Shown: positions 1 through 7,702 of the stretch, piece after piece
Position numbering within the stretch: position 1 is the first letter of the stretch
Layout: the number at the start of each line of letters is the position of its first letter
NCBI GenBank assembly: GCA_004293725.1
Contig: REAW01000019.1
Span: forward strand, 1-57,016
Direction of reading: 5' to 3'
DNA length: 57,016 bases
From: Curvibacter sp.
GTDB lineage: Bacteria; Pseudomonadota; Gammaproteobacteria; Burkholderiales; Burkholderiaceae_C
The notes under the pieces: model-generated
The model's database searches: none
Told to the model about the DNA's origin: nothing
Seen by the model: only the letters and a program-made list of their open reading frames with translations
Position numbers and translations under genes: made by a program

Positions 1-1000
1 CGCACCGAGCTGGTTGGTCTGCAAGGCTACAACCTGGTCGGTGCTCAGCGCCGCAACCGTGCTGGTCGCCAGTGTGGACAGTTGGCCCGTCGTCAGCGCC
101 TGGATGTCGGTTGTCTCAATCGCCACCAGTTGGTCGGTGCTCAGCGCCAGCAGCGTTGCCGTCGTGAGGTTCGCCACTTGACGGGTCGTCAACGCCACCA
201 CCTGGTCGGTCGTGAGCGCGCGCACCGTGCTGGTGGCCATGCCGGCCAGCTGGCCTGTGGTCAGTACCTGGATGTCGCCGGTCTCGATCGCCGCCACTTG
301 GTCGGTCGTCAGGGCCCTCAGTGTGGCGGTGCTCAGGTTGGAGACCTGGAAGGTCGTCAGCGATACCACTTGGTCGGTAGTCAGCGCGGTCACCGTGCCG
401 GTGGCCAGTCCGGCCAGCTGGCTGGTTCTGAGCGCCTGGATGTCGCCTGTCTCGATCGCCGCCACTTGCGCGGTGCTCAGCGCCGCCATCGTGCCCGTGG
501 TCAGGTTGGAGACCTGGAAGGTCGACAGGGCCACCACCGCATCCGTGGACAGGACCTGGAAGGTCGACAGGGCCACCACCGCATCCGTGGACAGGGCTCG
601 CACCTGGCTGGTCGTGAGCGCGGCCAGGCCAGCGGTGTTGATCACCTCAATCTGCGAGGTCAGCAGCGCGCCAATCGCGTCTGTGCTCAGCGCCTGCAGC
701 GTGCGGGTGTTCAGCCCGCTCACTTGCGCAGTCGTCAGCGCCACCAGTTGGTCGGTGCTCAGCGCGCGCACGCTGGCCGTGCTCAGGGCGCCGAGCTGGT
801 TGGTCTGCAAGGCCACAACCTGGTCGGTGCTCAAGCCCGCTACCGTTTTGGTGCCCAGTGTAGACAGTTGGCCCGTGGTCAGTGCCTGGATGTCGCTGGT
901 CTCAATCGCCACAAGTTGGCCGGTGCTCAGCGCCTGCAGGGCCGCCGTCGTCAGGTTCGCCACTTGGAAGGTCGTCAGCGCCTCAATGTCAGACGTCTCC
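1..1000. repeat. 24-bp coding repeat with a 168-bp higher-order period
   Basis: The DNA behind the octapeptides repeats every 24 bp, and seven units form a 168-bp super-repeat. The marker CCTGGATGTCG recurs near 100, 268 and 436, exactly 168 bp apart, and again near 886. Positions 5-130 match 791-916 closely. The array is in frame throughout, so it is a coding repeat and not a CRISPR or satellite. Confidence 0.85.
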
Positions 1001-1317
1001 AACACTCCAAGTTGTACAGTAGAGAGTGCAGCCAAAGCCGAAGTACTCAGTGCACCCGCCTGCGCCGTTGTTAAGGCAACGATATCTTCCGTTGAAAGCG
1101 CTTGAATTTGCGATGTTTTCAACGCCGAAATGGCGGCGGTAGAGATGGCCTGAAACTGGTCTGAAGACATCACAACCAAACTTCGGGTTGTGAATGCCCC
1201 CATTTGCGCAGTGGTCAGCGCACCAAAATCATCCGTTGAAAGCCCAACAACTTGAGTAGTACTTAACGCCGCAATTTGAGCGGTGGTACTACCCAGAATG
1301 AAATTTGATGCTGGCAT
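1..1317 (-). CDS. Large octapeptide-repeat surface/adhesin-like protein (5' part, runs off window)
   Basis: The minus-strand frame starting with ATG at 1317-1315 stays open to position 1, giving the first 439 residues of a longer protein. After a short head (MPASNFILGSTTAQ) it is entirely made of 8-residue units of the form x-L-(S/T)-T-x-Q-(V/L/I)-x, for example ALTTDQVV and ALSTDQLV, with IETxDIQA units at regular places. No signal peptide, membrane segment or enzyme motif is visible in this part. A possible ribosome site (AGAGG) lies 5-10 bases before the ATG. The N-terminal units are more divergent than those nearer position 1, which are nearly identical at DNA level. Similar repeats occur in very large proteins annotated as adhesins or haem-utilisation proteins in related genera (from memory); no function is proven. 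A sigma-28-like promoter sits about 110 bases upstream. The plus-strand frames here are shadows of this repeat. Confidence 0.8.
   Translation of the reverse strand, partial: MPASNFILGSTTAQIAALSTTQVVGLSTDDFGALTTAQMGAFTTRSLVVMSSDQFQAISTAAISALKTSQIQALSTEDIVALTTAQAGALSTSALAALSTVQLGVLETSDIEALTTFQVANLTTAALQALSTGQLVAIETSDIQALTTGQLSTLGTKTVAGLSTDQVVALQTNQLGALSTASVRALSTDQLVALTTAQVSGLNTRTLQALSTDAIGALLTSQIEVINTAGLAALTTSQVRALSTDAVVALSTFQVLSTDAVVALSTFQVSNLTTGTMAALSTAQVAAIETGDIQALRTSQLAGLATGTVTALTTDQVVSLTTFQVSNLSTATLRALTTDQVAAIETGDIQVLTTGQLAGMATSTVRALTTDQVVALTTRQVANLTTATLLALSTDQLVAIETTDIQALTTGQLSTLATSTVAALSTDQVVALQTNQLGA
511..594. repeat. Perfect 42-bp tandem duplication inside the repeat gene
   Basis: Positions 511-552 and 553-594 are identical (starting GACCTGGAAGGTCGACAG). 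The unit is 14 codons, so it keeps the reading frame but is not a multiple of the 8-residue unit; it produces the junction STFQV-LSTDAV in which one octapeptide is shortened. This looks like a recent slippage or recombination event. Confidence 0.9.
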
Positions 1318-1427
1318 ATTTGACCTCTATTACCAATATGTTCGAACCGCAAAGCAGGACCGAATCTCGTGACGACCCGACAAAACCGACGAGGCGCCCT
1401 CCATACATGGATTACACCCGTTCTTTC

Positions 1428-1454
1428 ATAACGACAAAAAATTACAAAACTTAA
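1428..1454 (-). promoter_or_regulatory. Candidate sigma-28 (FliA) promoter for the octapeptide-repeat gene
   Basis: On the minus strand TTAAGTTT (1454-1447), exactly 11 bases, then GTCGTTAT (1435-1428) match the FliA consensus TAAAGTTT-N11-GCCGATAA at 12 of 16 positions. Transcription would start near 1421, about 100 bases before the ATG at 1317. The rest of the 275-base gap (1318-1592) shows nothing else I can name. The match is weaker than those before flgM and fliD, so this is a candidate only. Confidence 0.4.
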
Positions 1455-1592
1455 GTCAATTTCCCAGATTCACCGCCAAGATGGCTTCAGTGCCTCCCGA
1501 ATGAGGACCTTATCGCACACTCAGCGCCTTTAAACAATGAATGTAAGCCCTATAACTGCGCATTCTTTATAGAACCTTCTGGTTTCGGACTT

Positions 1593-3485
1593 TCAGAGTT
1601 TTAGTTTGCGAGCACTTACATCCATCCAAGCTGTTGCCCTGCGTTGTGCCTCAGCAATTTGCATGAGGCCTAGCTGCGCTTCCGAGCGCGCATAGTTCCC
1701 CATTGCAGCAGAATCCCCTGCCTTGGAAGCCAAAATCAGCCATTTATGGGCCTCCACTGGGTCCAATGCCACGCCATCGCCTGTGACATACAAAAGACCC
1801 AACCTGGCCTGGGCCGGGGCAAGCCCTTGTTCTGCGGCCTTGACCATCCAGCGAAAAGCAACCCCGAAATCAGCCACGACGCCCCGCCCTTTGATATAGG
1901 CAAGCCCCAGGTTGTACTGCGCTTCCGGGTCGCCCTGCTCTGCTGCTTTGTGCAGCCACAGCGCGGCTTGCGCATAGTCGCGCACCCGGGTGAACAACAC
2001 GCCCAAGGTTGCCTGGGCGGGAACAAATCCGCCCGCGGCGGCTTTTTTGCACAAGGCAAACGCAGCAGGAAGGTCCCGTTTTACCCCCCCGCGCCCGCTG
2101 GCGAAGATAGAGCCCATATTCCATTGCGCCTTGGCGTCCCCTTGATCAGCAGCCTTTTGCAACCATTCCACTGCCTGACGAAAGTCGGCGGGAACCCCGA
2201 TTCCGGCCAGGTAACAAGCACCCAATGCACTCTGCGCCTCCGCGAACCCTTGTTCCGCAGAAAGTTTGTACCAACTTACTGCAACTACTAGGTCCCGACT
2301 AACGCCAATGCCCGTGGCATACCCGCTAGCTACCAAGAACTGCGAACGTGCATCCCCCAAATTGGCGGCCTTGCGGTAGCTGGCAGACGCGAGCGCTTGC
2401 GCATCCTTATGAAAGGTATCGGCTAACGCACACCACGCGCCACGGTCATGTTGCTGACCTGCCTGCAGAAACCATGCGAGGCCTTGAAAAACATCACAGT
2501 CAGGATTGTTAACGTCCAAAAGACTCTCGCCAACCTTCACTTGAGCCTCGACGTTCCCTTGGTCCGCAGCCCTGCTATACCACATGCCGGAACTTGGCTC
2601 CTGCCTCGCCTCCAACATCCTTGCCAACGCCATCTGGGCGCGCACGTCTTCCCCATGCCCAGCACGCGAATACCAAACCTCCGCAAGCTCCGCATCTTGC
2701 GCAACGGCCAACCCAAGCTCAAACATCAAGCCAAGGTGGTACCAAACGTTGGCATCTCCATGCTCCGCGGCTTCCATCCAATCTTTGGCCAGCGTTTGGC
2801 GGCGCTCCGTTGCGCCCCGGCGACGGCTTTGGCCAAGGGCCTGCGATCTGCCCAAGCCATCCCCATCAAGCCTCTCCAAGGCCACTTGCGAAGGTGCATA
2901 CCGTTGAATTGCAGCTCTGCGGTACCAGAAAAAAGCGGCGTCTGCGTCGACCTCCACGCCCAGACCACTGGCGTACATGTCTGCTAGTGCATGTTGCGCA
3001 GCCGGGACCCCCTGGTTGGCCGCTTCTTTACACCAATGAAAGGCCTGCACCAGGTCCTGGGATACGCCAAGACCTTTGGCAAATGCCTGACCCACAGCCA
3101 GCTGGGCCTCTGATGAACCCAACTCGGCACCTTTTTGATAGCAAAAAAAGGCGGCCTCTGGATGCGATACGGAGTGCAGTTTTCCGAGCCGGAAGTACGC
3201 TTTGGCGTGCCCTTGTGAGGCTGCGCGCAAAAACCAGACAAATGCCTGGTGCTCGTTTTTTTCAATCGCTACTCCACTTAAATAGCGGGTTCCCAGAAGA
3301 TACTGGGCAGGCACGTGCCCCCGCTCAGCGGAAAGACGGATCCAGTGAATGGCCTGTTTGAAGTCTTGCGCCACACCAATCCCGTTGGCGTACATCAGGC
3401 CTATTTCGTATTGCGCATCAGGCAACCCCAAGCGCGCAGACTTCAGTGTCCGCAGGAAAGTCGCCTTGTCTCGGCCAGTGGTCAC
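1593..3485 (-). CDS. Sel1-repeat (SLR) protein, 630 aa
   Basis: Tandem Sel1-like repeats fill almost the whole protein: units with the pattern A-x-x-x-LG-x-x-Y-x-x-G-x-G-V-x-x-D-x-x-x-A-x-x-W-x-x-x-A-A-x-x-G, about 36 residues each, more than a dozen copies. Such repeats form alpha-solenoids that scaffold protein-protein contacts, often in envelope or signalling complexes. No signal peptide is evident (start MTTGRDKATF), so location is unclear. The start is GTG at 3485 with a good ribosome site (GGGGAG) six bases upstream. It follows the NodT-like gene by 42 bases on the same strand and may share its transcript. No catalytic domain is visible; binding partner unknown. Confidence 0.8.
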   Translation of the reverse strand: MTTGRDKATFLRTLKSARLGLPDAQYEIGLMYANGIGVAQDFKQAIHWIRLSAERGHVPAQYLLGTRYLSGVAIEKNEHQAFVWFLRAASQGHAKAYFRLGKLHSVSHPEAAFFCYQKGAELGSSEAQLAVGQAFAKGLGVSQDLVQAFHWCKEAANQGVPAAQHALADMYASGLGVEVDADAAFFWYRRAAIQRYAPSQVALERLDGDGLGRSQALGQSRRRGATERRQTLAKDWMEAAEHGDANVWYHLGLMFELGLAVAQDAELAEVWYSRAGHGEDVRAQMALARMLEARQEPSSGMWYSRAADQGNVEAQVKVGESLLDVNNPDCDVFQGLAWFLQAGQQHDRGAWCALADTFHKDAQALASASYRKAANLGDARSQFLVASGYATGIGVSRDLVVAVSWYKLSAEQGFAEAQSALGACYLAGIGVPADFRQAVEWLQKAADQGDAKAQWNMGSIFASGRGGVKRDLPAAFALCKKAAAGGFVPAQATLGVLFTRVRDYAQAALWLHKAAEQGDPEAQYNLGLAYIKGRGVVADFGVAFRWMVKAAEQGLAPAQARLGLLYVTGDGVALDPVEAHKWLILASKAGDSAAMGNYARSEAQLGLMQIAEAQRRATAWMDVSARKLKL

Positions 3486-3527
3486 AAAAGCACTCCCCGT
3501 GAATATTTCGTGGCGCAGCCGCGCAGA

Positions 3528-4898
3528 CTAGAGTCTTTCTGCACGTTGCTCTCCGCCACCCAAGGCCTTATACAACTGAACCTCCGCATCCATTTGGGAC
3601 TTTCTCAGGCTAATCACCGCTTGTTGGGCCAACAGCAAGTCTTGCTGCCCATCAATGACCTCTCGGTAAGCCGCCACCCCCCCATCGAAACGCCCCTGTG
3701 CAATTTGCAGCCTCCGCTCTTGGGCCGCTTTATTGGCACTGGCGGCGCGAATTTGTTTAGCCAAAGACTCACGAGCCGACAGTTGGTCTGCCACTTCACG
3801 AAACGCCTGTTGGATGGTTTTTTCGTATTCAGCGACCGCAATCTTCAGCCTAGCCTGCGCGGCATCAACGCCCCCCTGTACTCGCCCGCCATCCCAAAGT
3901 GCGGGGAGGGAAACCACCGGCGCAAGTGCAGTGGCATTGGCCTTGAACAAGCTAGCAAAGCCGCCACCCACTGCGCCAAAGCCTGCGGTGATGGCAATTT
4001 TTGGGAAAAACGCAGCTCTGGCTACATTGATGTTGGCGTTCGCCGCCCGCAGCCTCTGCTCGCTGGCCATGACATCAGGCCGAAAAAGCAGCACCTCGCT
4101 TGGAATACCCGGCCGCAACATCGAATCAAAACCGGGCTCCTCAATGGACTTGCCCTCGGGAACCACTACGCCCGTTTTCCCAACCAAAAAATTCAGGCGG
4201 TTGACCGCAACCGTCCGCTGATGCGACAGGGCTGCCAGGCTGCTGCGTCCTGACTCCAGCGCAACTGTTGCCTGCAGGTAGTCATTGTCATTGGCCGCCC
4301 CCAGGTCACGTCCCTTACCGAGAAGTTCTGCTGAGTACTCCCGCAAATCCACAGTGGCACGGAGCAACGAAATCAGCTCCTCTAGCTGCAAAATTTCGTA
4401 ATACGCGTTTGCAACATCTGCCACCAGCGTTAGCTGTACCGCCCTGCGCGCGTCTTCAGTTGCCAAAAAACTGTAGCGGGCGACTTCCGTCATGCCGGAA
4501 ATCCTCCCCCAAAAATCCAATTCATAGGACACACTTATCAATGGCGCGGTGTAGCCCGTGGTGATGGGAGTGCCAGTCGGTGGCCCCAAACTGACCGTCG
4601 GCACCCGATCCGCCCGGACCACTCCATATTGCGCCCGCGCCTCCTGGACCCGGGCCACGGCCATGCGCAAGTCACGGTTGTTATCCAGCGCGGCCTCCAC
4701 CAGCGCACGCAAACGCAGGTCGGTAAAAAAGGTTCGCCAATGCGTCACCGCAGAGTTGACCCCGAGGGGTTGCCCTGTCTGCTCCCACTTTGCCGGCACC
4801 GGCGCAACGGGACGCTGCAAATCCGTCTGCGCGCAGGCAGACAAGAAAAAAGCAATAACAACGCAAGAAAAGACTCTGTACATATCCAGTTTAGGCAC
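3528..4898 (-). CDS. NodT/TolC-family outer-membrane efflux lipoprotein
   Basis: A 456-aa protein with a lipoprotein signal (hydrophobic stretch ending LSAC, lipid-attachment Cys at residue 22 when the GTG at 4898 is used). The body has the duplicated outer-membrane-efflux-protein architecture of NodT-like RND factors: LVEAALDNNRDLRMAVARV early, the TGYTAPLISVSYELDFWG segment, FRPDVMASEQRLRAANANI at the second half, and a long helical tail. This family forms trimeric channels that receive substrate from an inner-membrane pump and a periplasmic adaptor; neither partner gene is in this window. A second start, ATG at 4883, is possible, and neither start has a convincing ribosome site. It lies upstream of the Sel1 gene on the same strand. 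Confidence 0.85.
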   Translation of the reverse strand: MPKLDMYRVFSCVVIAFFLSACAQTDLQRPVAPVPAKWEQTGQPLGVNSAVTHWRTFFTDLRLRALVEAALDNNRDLRMAVARVQEARAQYGVVRADRVPTVSLGPPTGTPITTGYTAPLISVSYELDFWGRISGMTEVARYSFLATEDARRAVQLTLVADVANAYYEILQLEELISLLRATVDLREYSAELLGKGRDLGAANDNDYLQATVALESGRSSLAALSHQRTVAVNRLNFLVGKTGVVVPEGKSIEEPGFDSMLRPGIPSEVLLFRPDVMASEQRLRAANANINVARAAFFPKIAITAGFGAVGGGFASLFKANATALAPVVSLPALWDGGRVQGGVDAAQARLKIAVAEYEKTIQQAFREVADQLSARESLAKQIRAASANKAAQERRLQIAQGRFDGGVAAYREVIDGQQDLLLAQQAVISLRKSQMDAEVQLYKALGGGEQRAERL

Positions 4899-5040
4899 GC
4901 CTGTGCAACGGTGCTCATGCTATGTTGCCCAGTCCAAAGACAAGACCGCAAATACGCCCCAAACCCCCCCGTTTTGTGCGCTTGATTTCAGTCCATACTT
5001 GTTGTAATCCCCTACCCTCTTTTTTACCGCCTGAGACACC

Positions 5041-6852
5041 GTGGCCTCATTTCAAGAAAACTTCGTCGATATCCTTATGCGGGCCTGGAGCGGTCAGCTG
5101 GAATTTGCGCAAGTCATTGACTGCGCAGCCCAAATGGATGCGCGCAAGCTGAACCCACTATCGGCCGTTCTCTACCAGACTTGGCTCAGCCGAACGTCGT
5201 CACCCTATGCTTACGCGGTTTACTTCAACCTTGGTGTCACGCTTTCCAACCTCGATGACTTCCCGAATGCCGAGGCGGCGTACCGCAAATCCATCGAGCT
5301 GCACCCCACATTTGCCCAACCGCGTTTGAACCTCGGGTCGCTGTTTGAACGCATGGGACAAATGGACAAGGCCCTGGCGGAATGGCGCTGGGTTGCAGAA
5401 AACATCAGCTCGGAGGCGGCGGATACCAAAGCCATGGTCGTTTTGGCGTGCAACCATCAGGGCCGGGTTCTGGAAACCAGAAAGCAAATGCATGACGCGC
5501 TGCATTGGTTAACCAAGAGCCTATCCATAGACCCCAACCAAGAAGACGCACTGCACCACTGGATTCATTTGCGTCAGAAGCAATGCATATGGCCGGTCTA
5601 CATTCCTCTTGCAGGCATCGATATGGAGGCTATGCAACGGGCGACCTCTGCATTGGCCATGCTCAGCGTTTCCGATGAGCCCGCCAGACAACTCGACGCG
5701 GCGCGCAGATTTGTGGAAAGAAAGGTCATTTCCAACGCACCTCGACTCGCCAATACCAAAGCATATGGCCATGCGAAGCTGCGTATCGCCTACGTTTCCT
5801 CTGACTTCTCACTGCACCCGGTCTCCATGCTCACGGCCGAACTATTCGAATTGCATGACCGTGCAAAGTTTGAGGTGTTTGGCTATTGCTGGAGCCCCGA
5901 GGACGGCTCCGACTTGCGCCAACGGGTCATCCATGCCATGGACCAGTTCCACCGAATCGACAAAATGACAGACGAGGACGCCGCCAAGCTGATTCGCTCG
6001 CATGAAATTGATATTCTTGTCGACCTCCAAGGCCAAACATCCGGTGCACGTGCCAACCTTTTGGCCTACCGTCCGGCACCGGTACAAATCACCTATTTGG
6101 GCCTCCCGGCGACCACTGGCCTGCCGTCCATTGACTACGTGATTGCAGACCGGTTTTTGATTCCTGAAACCTCTACCGCTTTTTACTCTGAAAAACCTTT
6201 GTACATGCCCGATGTGTACCAGGTCAGCGACCGGAAACGGCCCGTTGGCAATGCCCCAAGCCGGGCGCAATGCGGGCTGCCACCGGACGCCTTTGTGTTT
6301 TGCTCGCTGAACAACAATTACAAGTACACCCCCGAAGTGTTTTCCGTGTGGATGCGCATCTTGCAACGGACTCCGGGCAGCGTGCTATGGCTGCTTTCTG
6401 ACAACCCATGGGCCGAGGCAAATTTGCGCAAGGAAGCGCAGGCACGAGATGTAGATCCAGGCCGATTGTTTTTTGCGGCCCGGGTGTTGCCCCATGACTA
6501 TTTGGCCCGATATGCGGTTGCAGACCTGTTTTTGGACACCTTCCCATTCAATGCAGGTACCACGGCCAACGATGCACTCTGGATGGGGTTGCCACTACTC
6601 ACCTACACCGGGCGCTCGTTCGCATCCCGTATGGCAGGGGCACTATTGACCGCTGCAAAGTTGCCGGAACTCATCACCTACAACCTGCAGGACTACGAAG
6701 AAAAGGCTGTAGCACTGGCAAGCCAGCCCCAAGAACTTGCCAGAATAAGAGAACACTTGGCCAGAGAAAAAACCAATGGCGTGCTATTTGACACACCCCG
6801 GTTTGTGCACAACCTCGAGCTGCGTCTGCAAGAAGTAGTGGCTGCGCTGTAA
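5041..6852 (+). CDS. TPR/GT41 glycosyltransferase (SPINDLY/OGT-like)
   Basis: A 603-aa protein. Residues about 55-170 contain TPR units (AVYFNLGVTLSNLDDFPNAE, then RLNLGSLFERMGQMDKALAE). Residues about 245-600 match the Glyco_transf_41 catalytic region: RIAYVSSDFSLHPV, DILVDLQGQTSGAR, APVQITYLGLPATTGLPSID, FVFCSLNNNYKYTPEVF and DTFPFNAGTTANDALWMGLP. GT41 enzymes move a sugar from a nucleotide donor to protein Ser/Thr. Its position beside fliT-fliS-fliD-fliC makes flagellin a plausible target, but this is inference. Start: GTG at 5041 follows an in-frame stop at 5032; ATG 5077 is the alternative. It converges on fliT with only seven bases between the stops. Confidence 0.85.
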   Translation: MASFQENFVDILMRAWSGQLEFAQVIDCAAQMDARKLNPLSAVLYQTWLSRTSSPYAYAVYFNLGVTLSNLDDFPNAEAAYRKSIELHPTFAQPRLNLGSLFERMGQMDKALAEWRWVAENISSEAADTKAMVVLACNHQGRVLETRKQMHDALHWLTKSLSIDPNQEDALHHWIHLRQKQCIWPVYIPLAGIDMEAMQRATSALAMLSVSDEPARQLDAARRFVERKVISNAPRLANTKAYGHAKLRIAYVSSDFSLHPVSMLTAELFELHDRAKFEVFGYCWSPEDGSDLRQRVIHAMDQFHRIDKMTDEDAAKLIRSHEIDILVDLQGQTSGARANLLAYRPAPVQITYLGLPATTGLPSIDYVIADRFLIPETSTAFYSEKPLYMPDVYQVSDRKRPVGNAPSRAQCGLPPDAFVFCSLNNNYKYTPEVFSVWMRILQRTPGSVLWLLSDNPWAEANLRKEAQARDVDPGRLFFAARVLPHDYLARYAVADLFLDTFPFNAGTTANDALWMGLPLLTYTGRSFASRMAGALLTAAKLPELITYNLQDYEEKAVALASQPQELARIREHLAREKTNGVLFDTPRFVHNLELRLQEVVAAL

Positions 6853-6859
6853 AGAGGGT

Positions 6860-7159
6860 TCAGTGGAGCACTTGGCGCTGCGCATTGAAGCGCGCGTCGC
6901 AGTGTGCAACCCACGGCTCCGTCAGGTCACGTACTTGCGCGTCGTTGCCAAGTATGCGCAGCATGATGCGCGACTTTTCCACTTTCTCTTGTGCATCCAA
7001 TTCAACGCACCGCGCTTGGCGTCGGAGCTGCTCGATCAGCACCGCACAAACACCCTCGTGGTGAACCACCGTTTCCCAGTCTTGGGAGCGAGCGGCATCC
7101 AGCATCTGAAGACTGCTGGCCTCGATGGCCCGGTAGCACTCGATCAACGTATGTGGCAT
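6860..7159 (-). CDS. fliT: FliT-like flagellar chaperone
   Basis: A 99-aa, probably all-helical protein immediately after fliS, where FliT is expected. FliT binds the C-terminal region of FliD before export and, in enterics, can bind FlhD4C2 to dampen class 2 transcription. Sequence similarity within this family is low; the call rests on size, helical heptad-like pattern (YRAIEASSLQMLDAARSQDW) and position. The start follows the fliS stop by 16 bases. The 3' end faces the GT41 gene. Confidence 0.7.
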   Translation of the reverse strand: MPHTLIECYRAIEASSLQMLDAARSQDWETVVHHEGVCAVLIEQLRRQARCVELDAQEKVEKSRIMLRILGNDAQVRDLTEPWVAHCDARFNAQRQVLH

Positions 7160-7175
7160 AGGAGCCCCCAGGTTC

Positions 7176-7595
7176 TTAAACAGGCTTCAGATAGGCTGGG
7201 CCTTGCCCATCAATTTGTTTCCATCCGCTGGCGATCGGGGCGATCAACTGCTTCACCTCTTCCACAATCGATGGGTCGTTCTTGGCGTTTGCCAACGCGA
7301 GACGCCGAACACAGTACTCATACAGATTTTTTAGATTCGCTGCGAGCTCGCCGCCCTTGGCCAAGTCCAGGGGAGCGATAAAGCCCTCGTCCAGAATGCG
7401 AATAGCCGAACTGATATGGTTGCATTTCGCACTCACGTCGCCTGCCGCCATGGCCGCGCTGGCGGCGCCCAAAGTACGTTGCAGAGCTTCAAACAGCATC
7501 GTCACCAGCTGGTGTGGGTTTGCCATTTCGACACTGGCATCCACACTGGCCCGCTTGTAGGCAGATGCTGAACGTGCGCTGACGGAGGTAAACAT
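7176..7595 (-). CDS. fliS: Flagellin export chaperone FliS
   Basis: A 139-aa protein with the FliS signature: an N-terminal AYKRASVD segment, then NPHQLVTMLFEALQRTLGAA and a late NLYEYCVRRLALANAKND helix. FliS is a cytoplasmic chaperone that caps the C-terminal helix of flagellin to prevent polymerisation before export. The ATG at 7595 has AAGGA about nine bases upstream. A weak sigma-28-like site precedes it in the 107-base gap to the lipoprotein gene. Family-typical length and complete. Confidence 0.93.
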   Translation of the reverse strand: MFTSVSARSASAYKRASVDASVEMANPHQLVTMLFEALQRTLGAASAAMAAGDVSAKCNHISSAIRILDEGFIAPLDLAKGGELAANLKNLYEYCVRRLALANAKNDPSIVEEVKQLIAPIASGWKQIDGQGPAYLKPV

Positions 7596-7623
7596 GCTGC
7601 AATTCCTTATCTTCTTGCTATCT

Positions 7624-7650
7624 ATATCGGCATTGCCAAAGCCGACTAAA
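7624..7650 (-). promoter_or_regulatory. Weak candidate sigma-28 promoter before fliS
   Basis: On the minus strand TTTAGTCG (7650-7643), 11 bases, GCCGATAT (7631-7624). The -10 element matches 7 of 8 consensus bases, the -35 only 4 of 8. The site is 29 bases from the fliS start, giving a very short leader. It may be an internal promoter of the fliD-lipoprotein-fliS-fliT run. Confidence 0.3.
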
Positions 7651-7702
7651 GCGCATTCAGTTCGAAATCCTGTTTTTGGGCTTCTGGCCCGAGCGGATCA
7701 CC

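Noticed and set aside
1..1000. Regularly spaced direct repeats suggestive of a CRISPR array
   Set aside because: The 24-bp units are contiguous coding repeats without unique spacers and stay in one frame.
82..1105. Plus-strand open frames of 330 and 297 codons
   Set aside because: They are the reverse reading of the octapeptide-repeat gene; their Arg/His/Gly-rich and Val/Ser-rich products are what the repeat gives on the other strand, and the minus-strand reading has a proper start and ribosome site.
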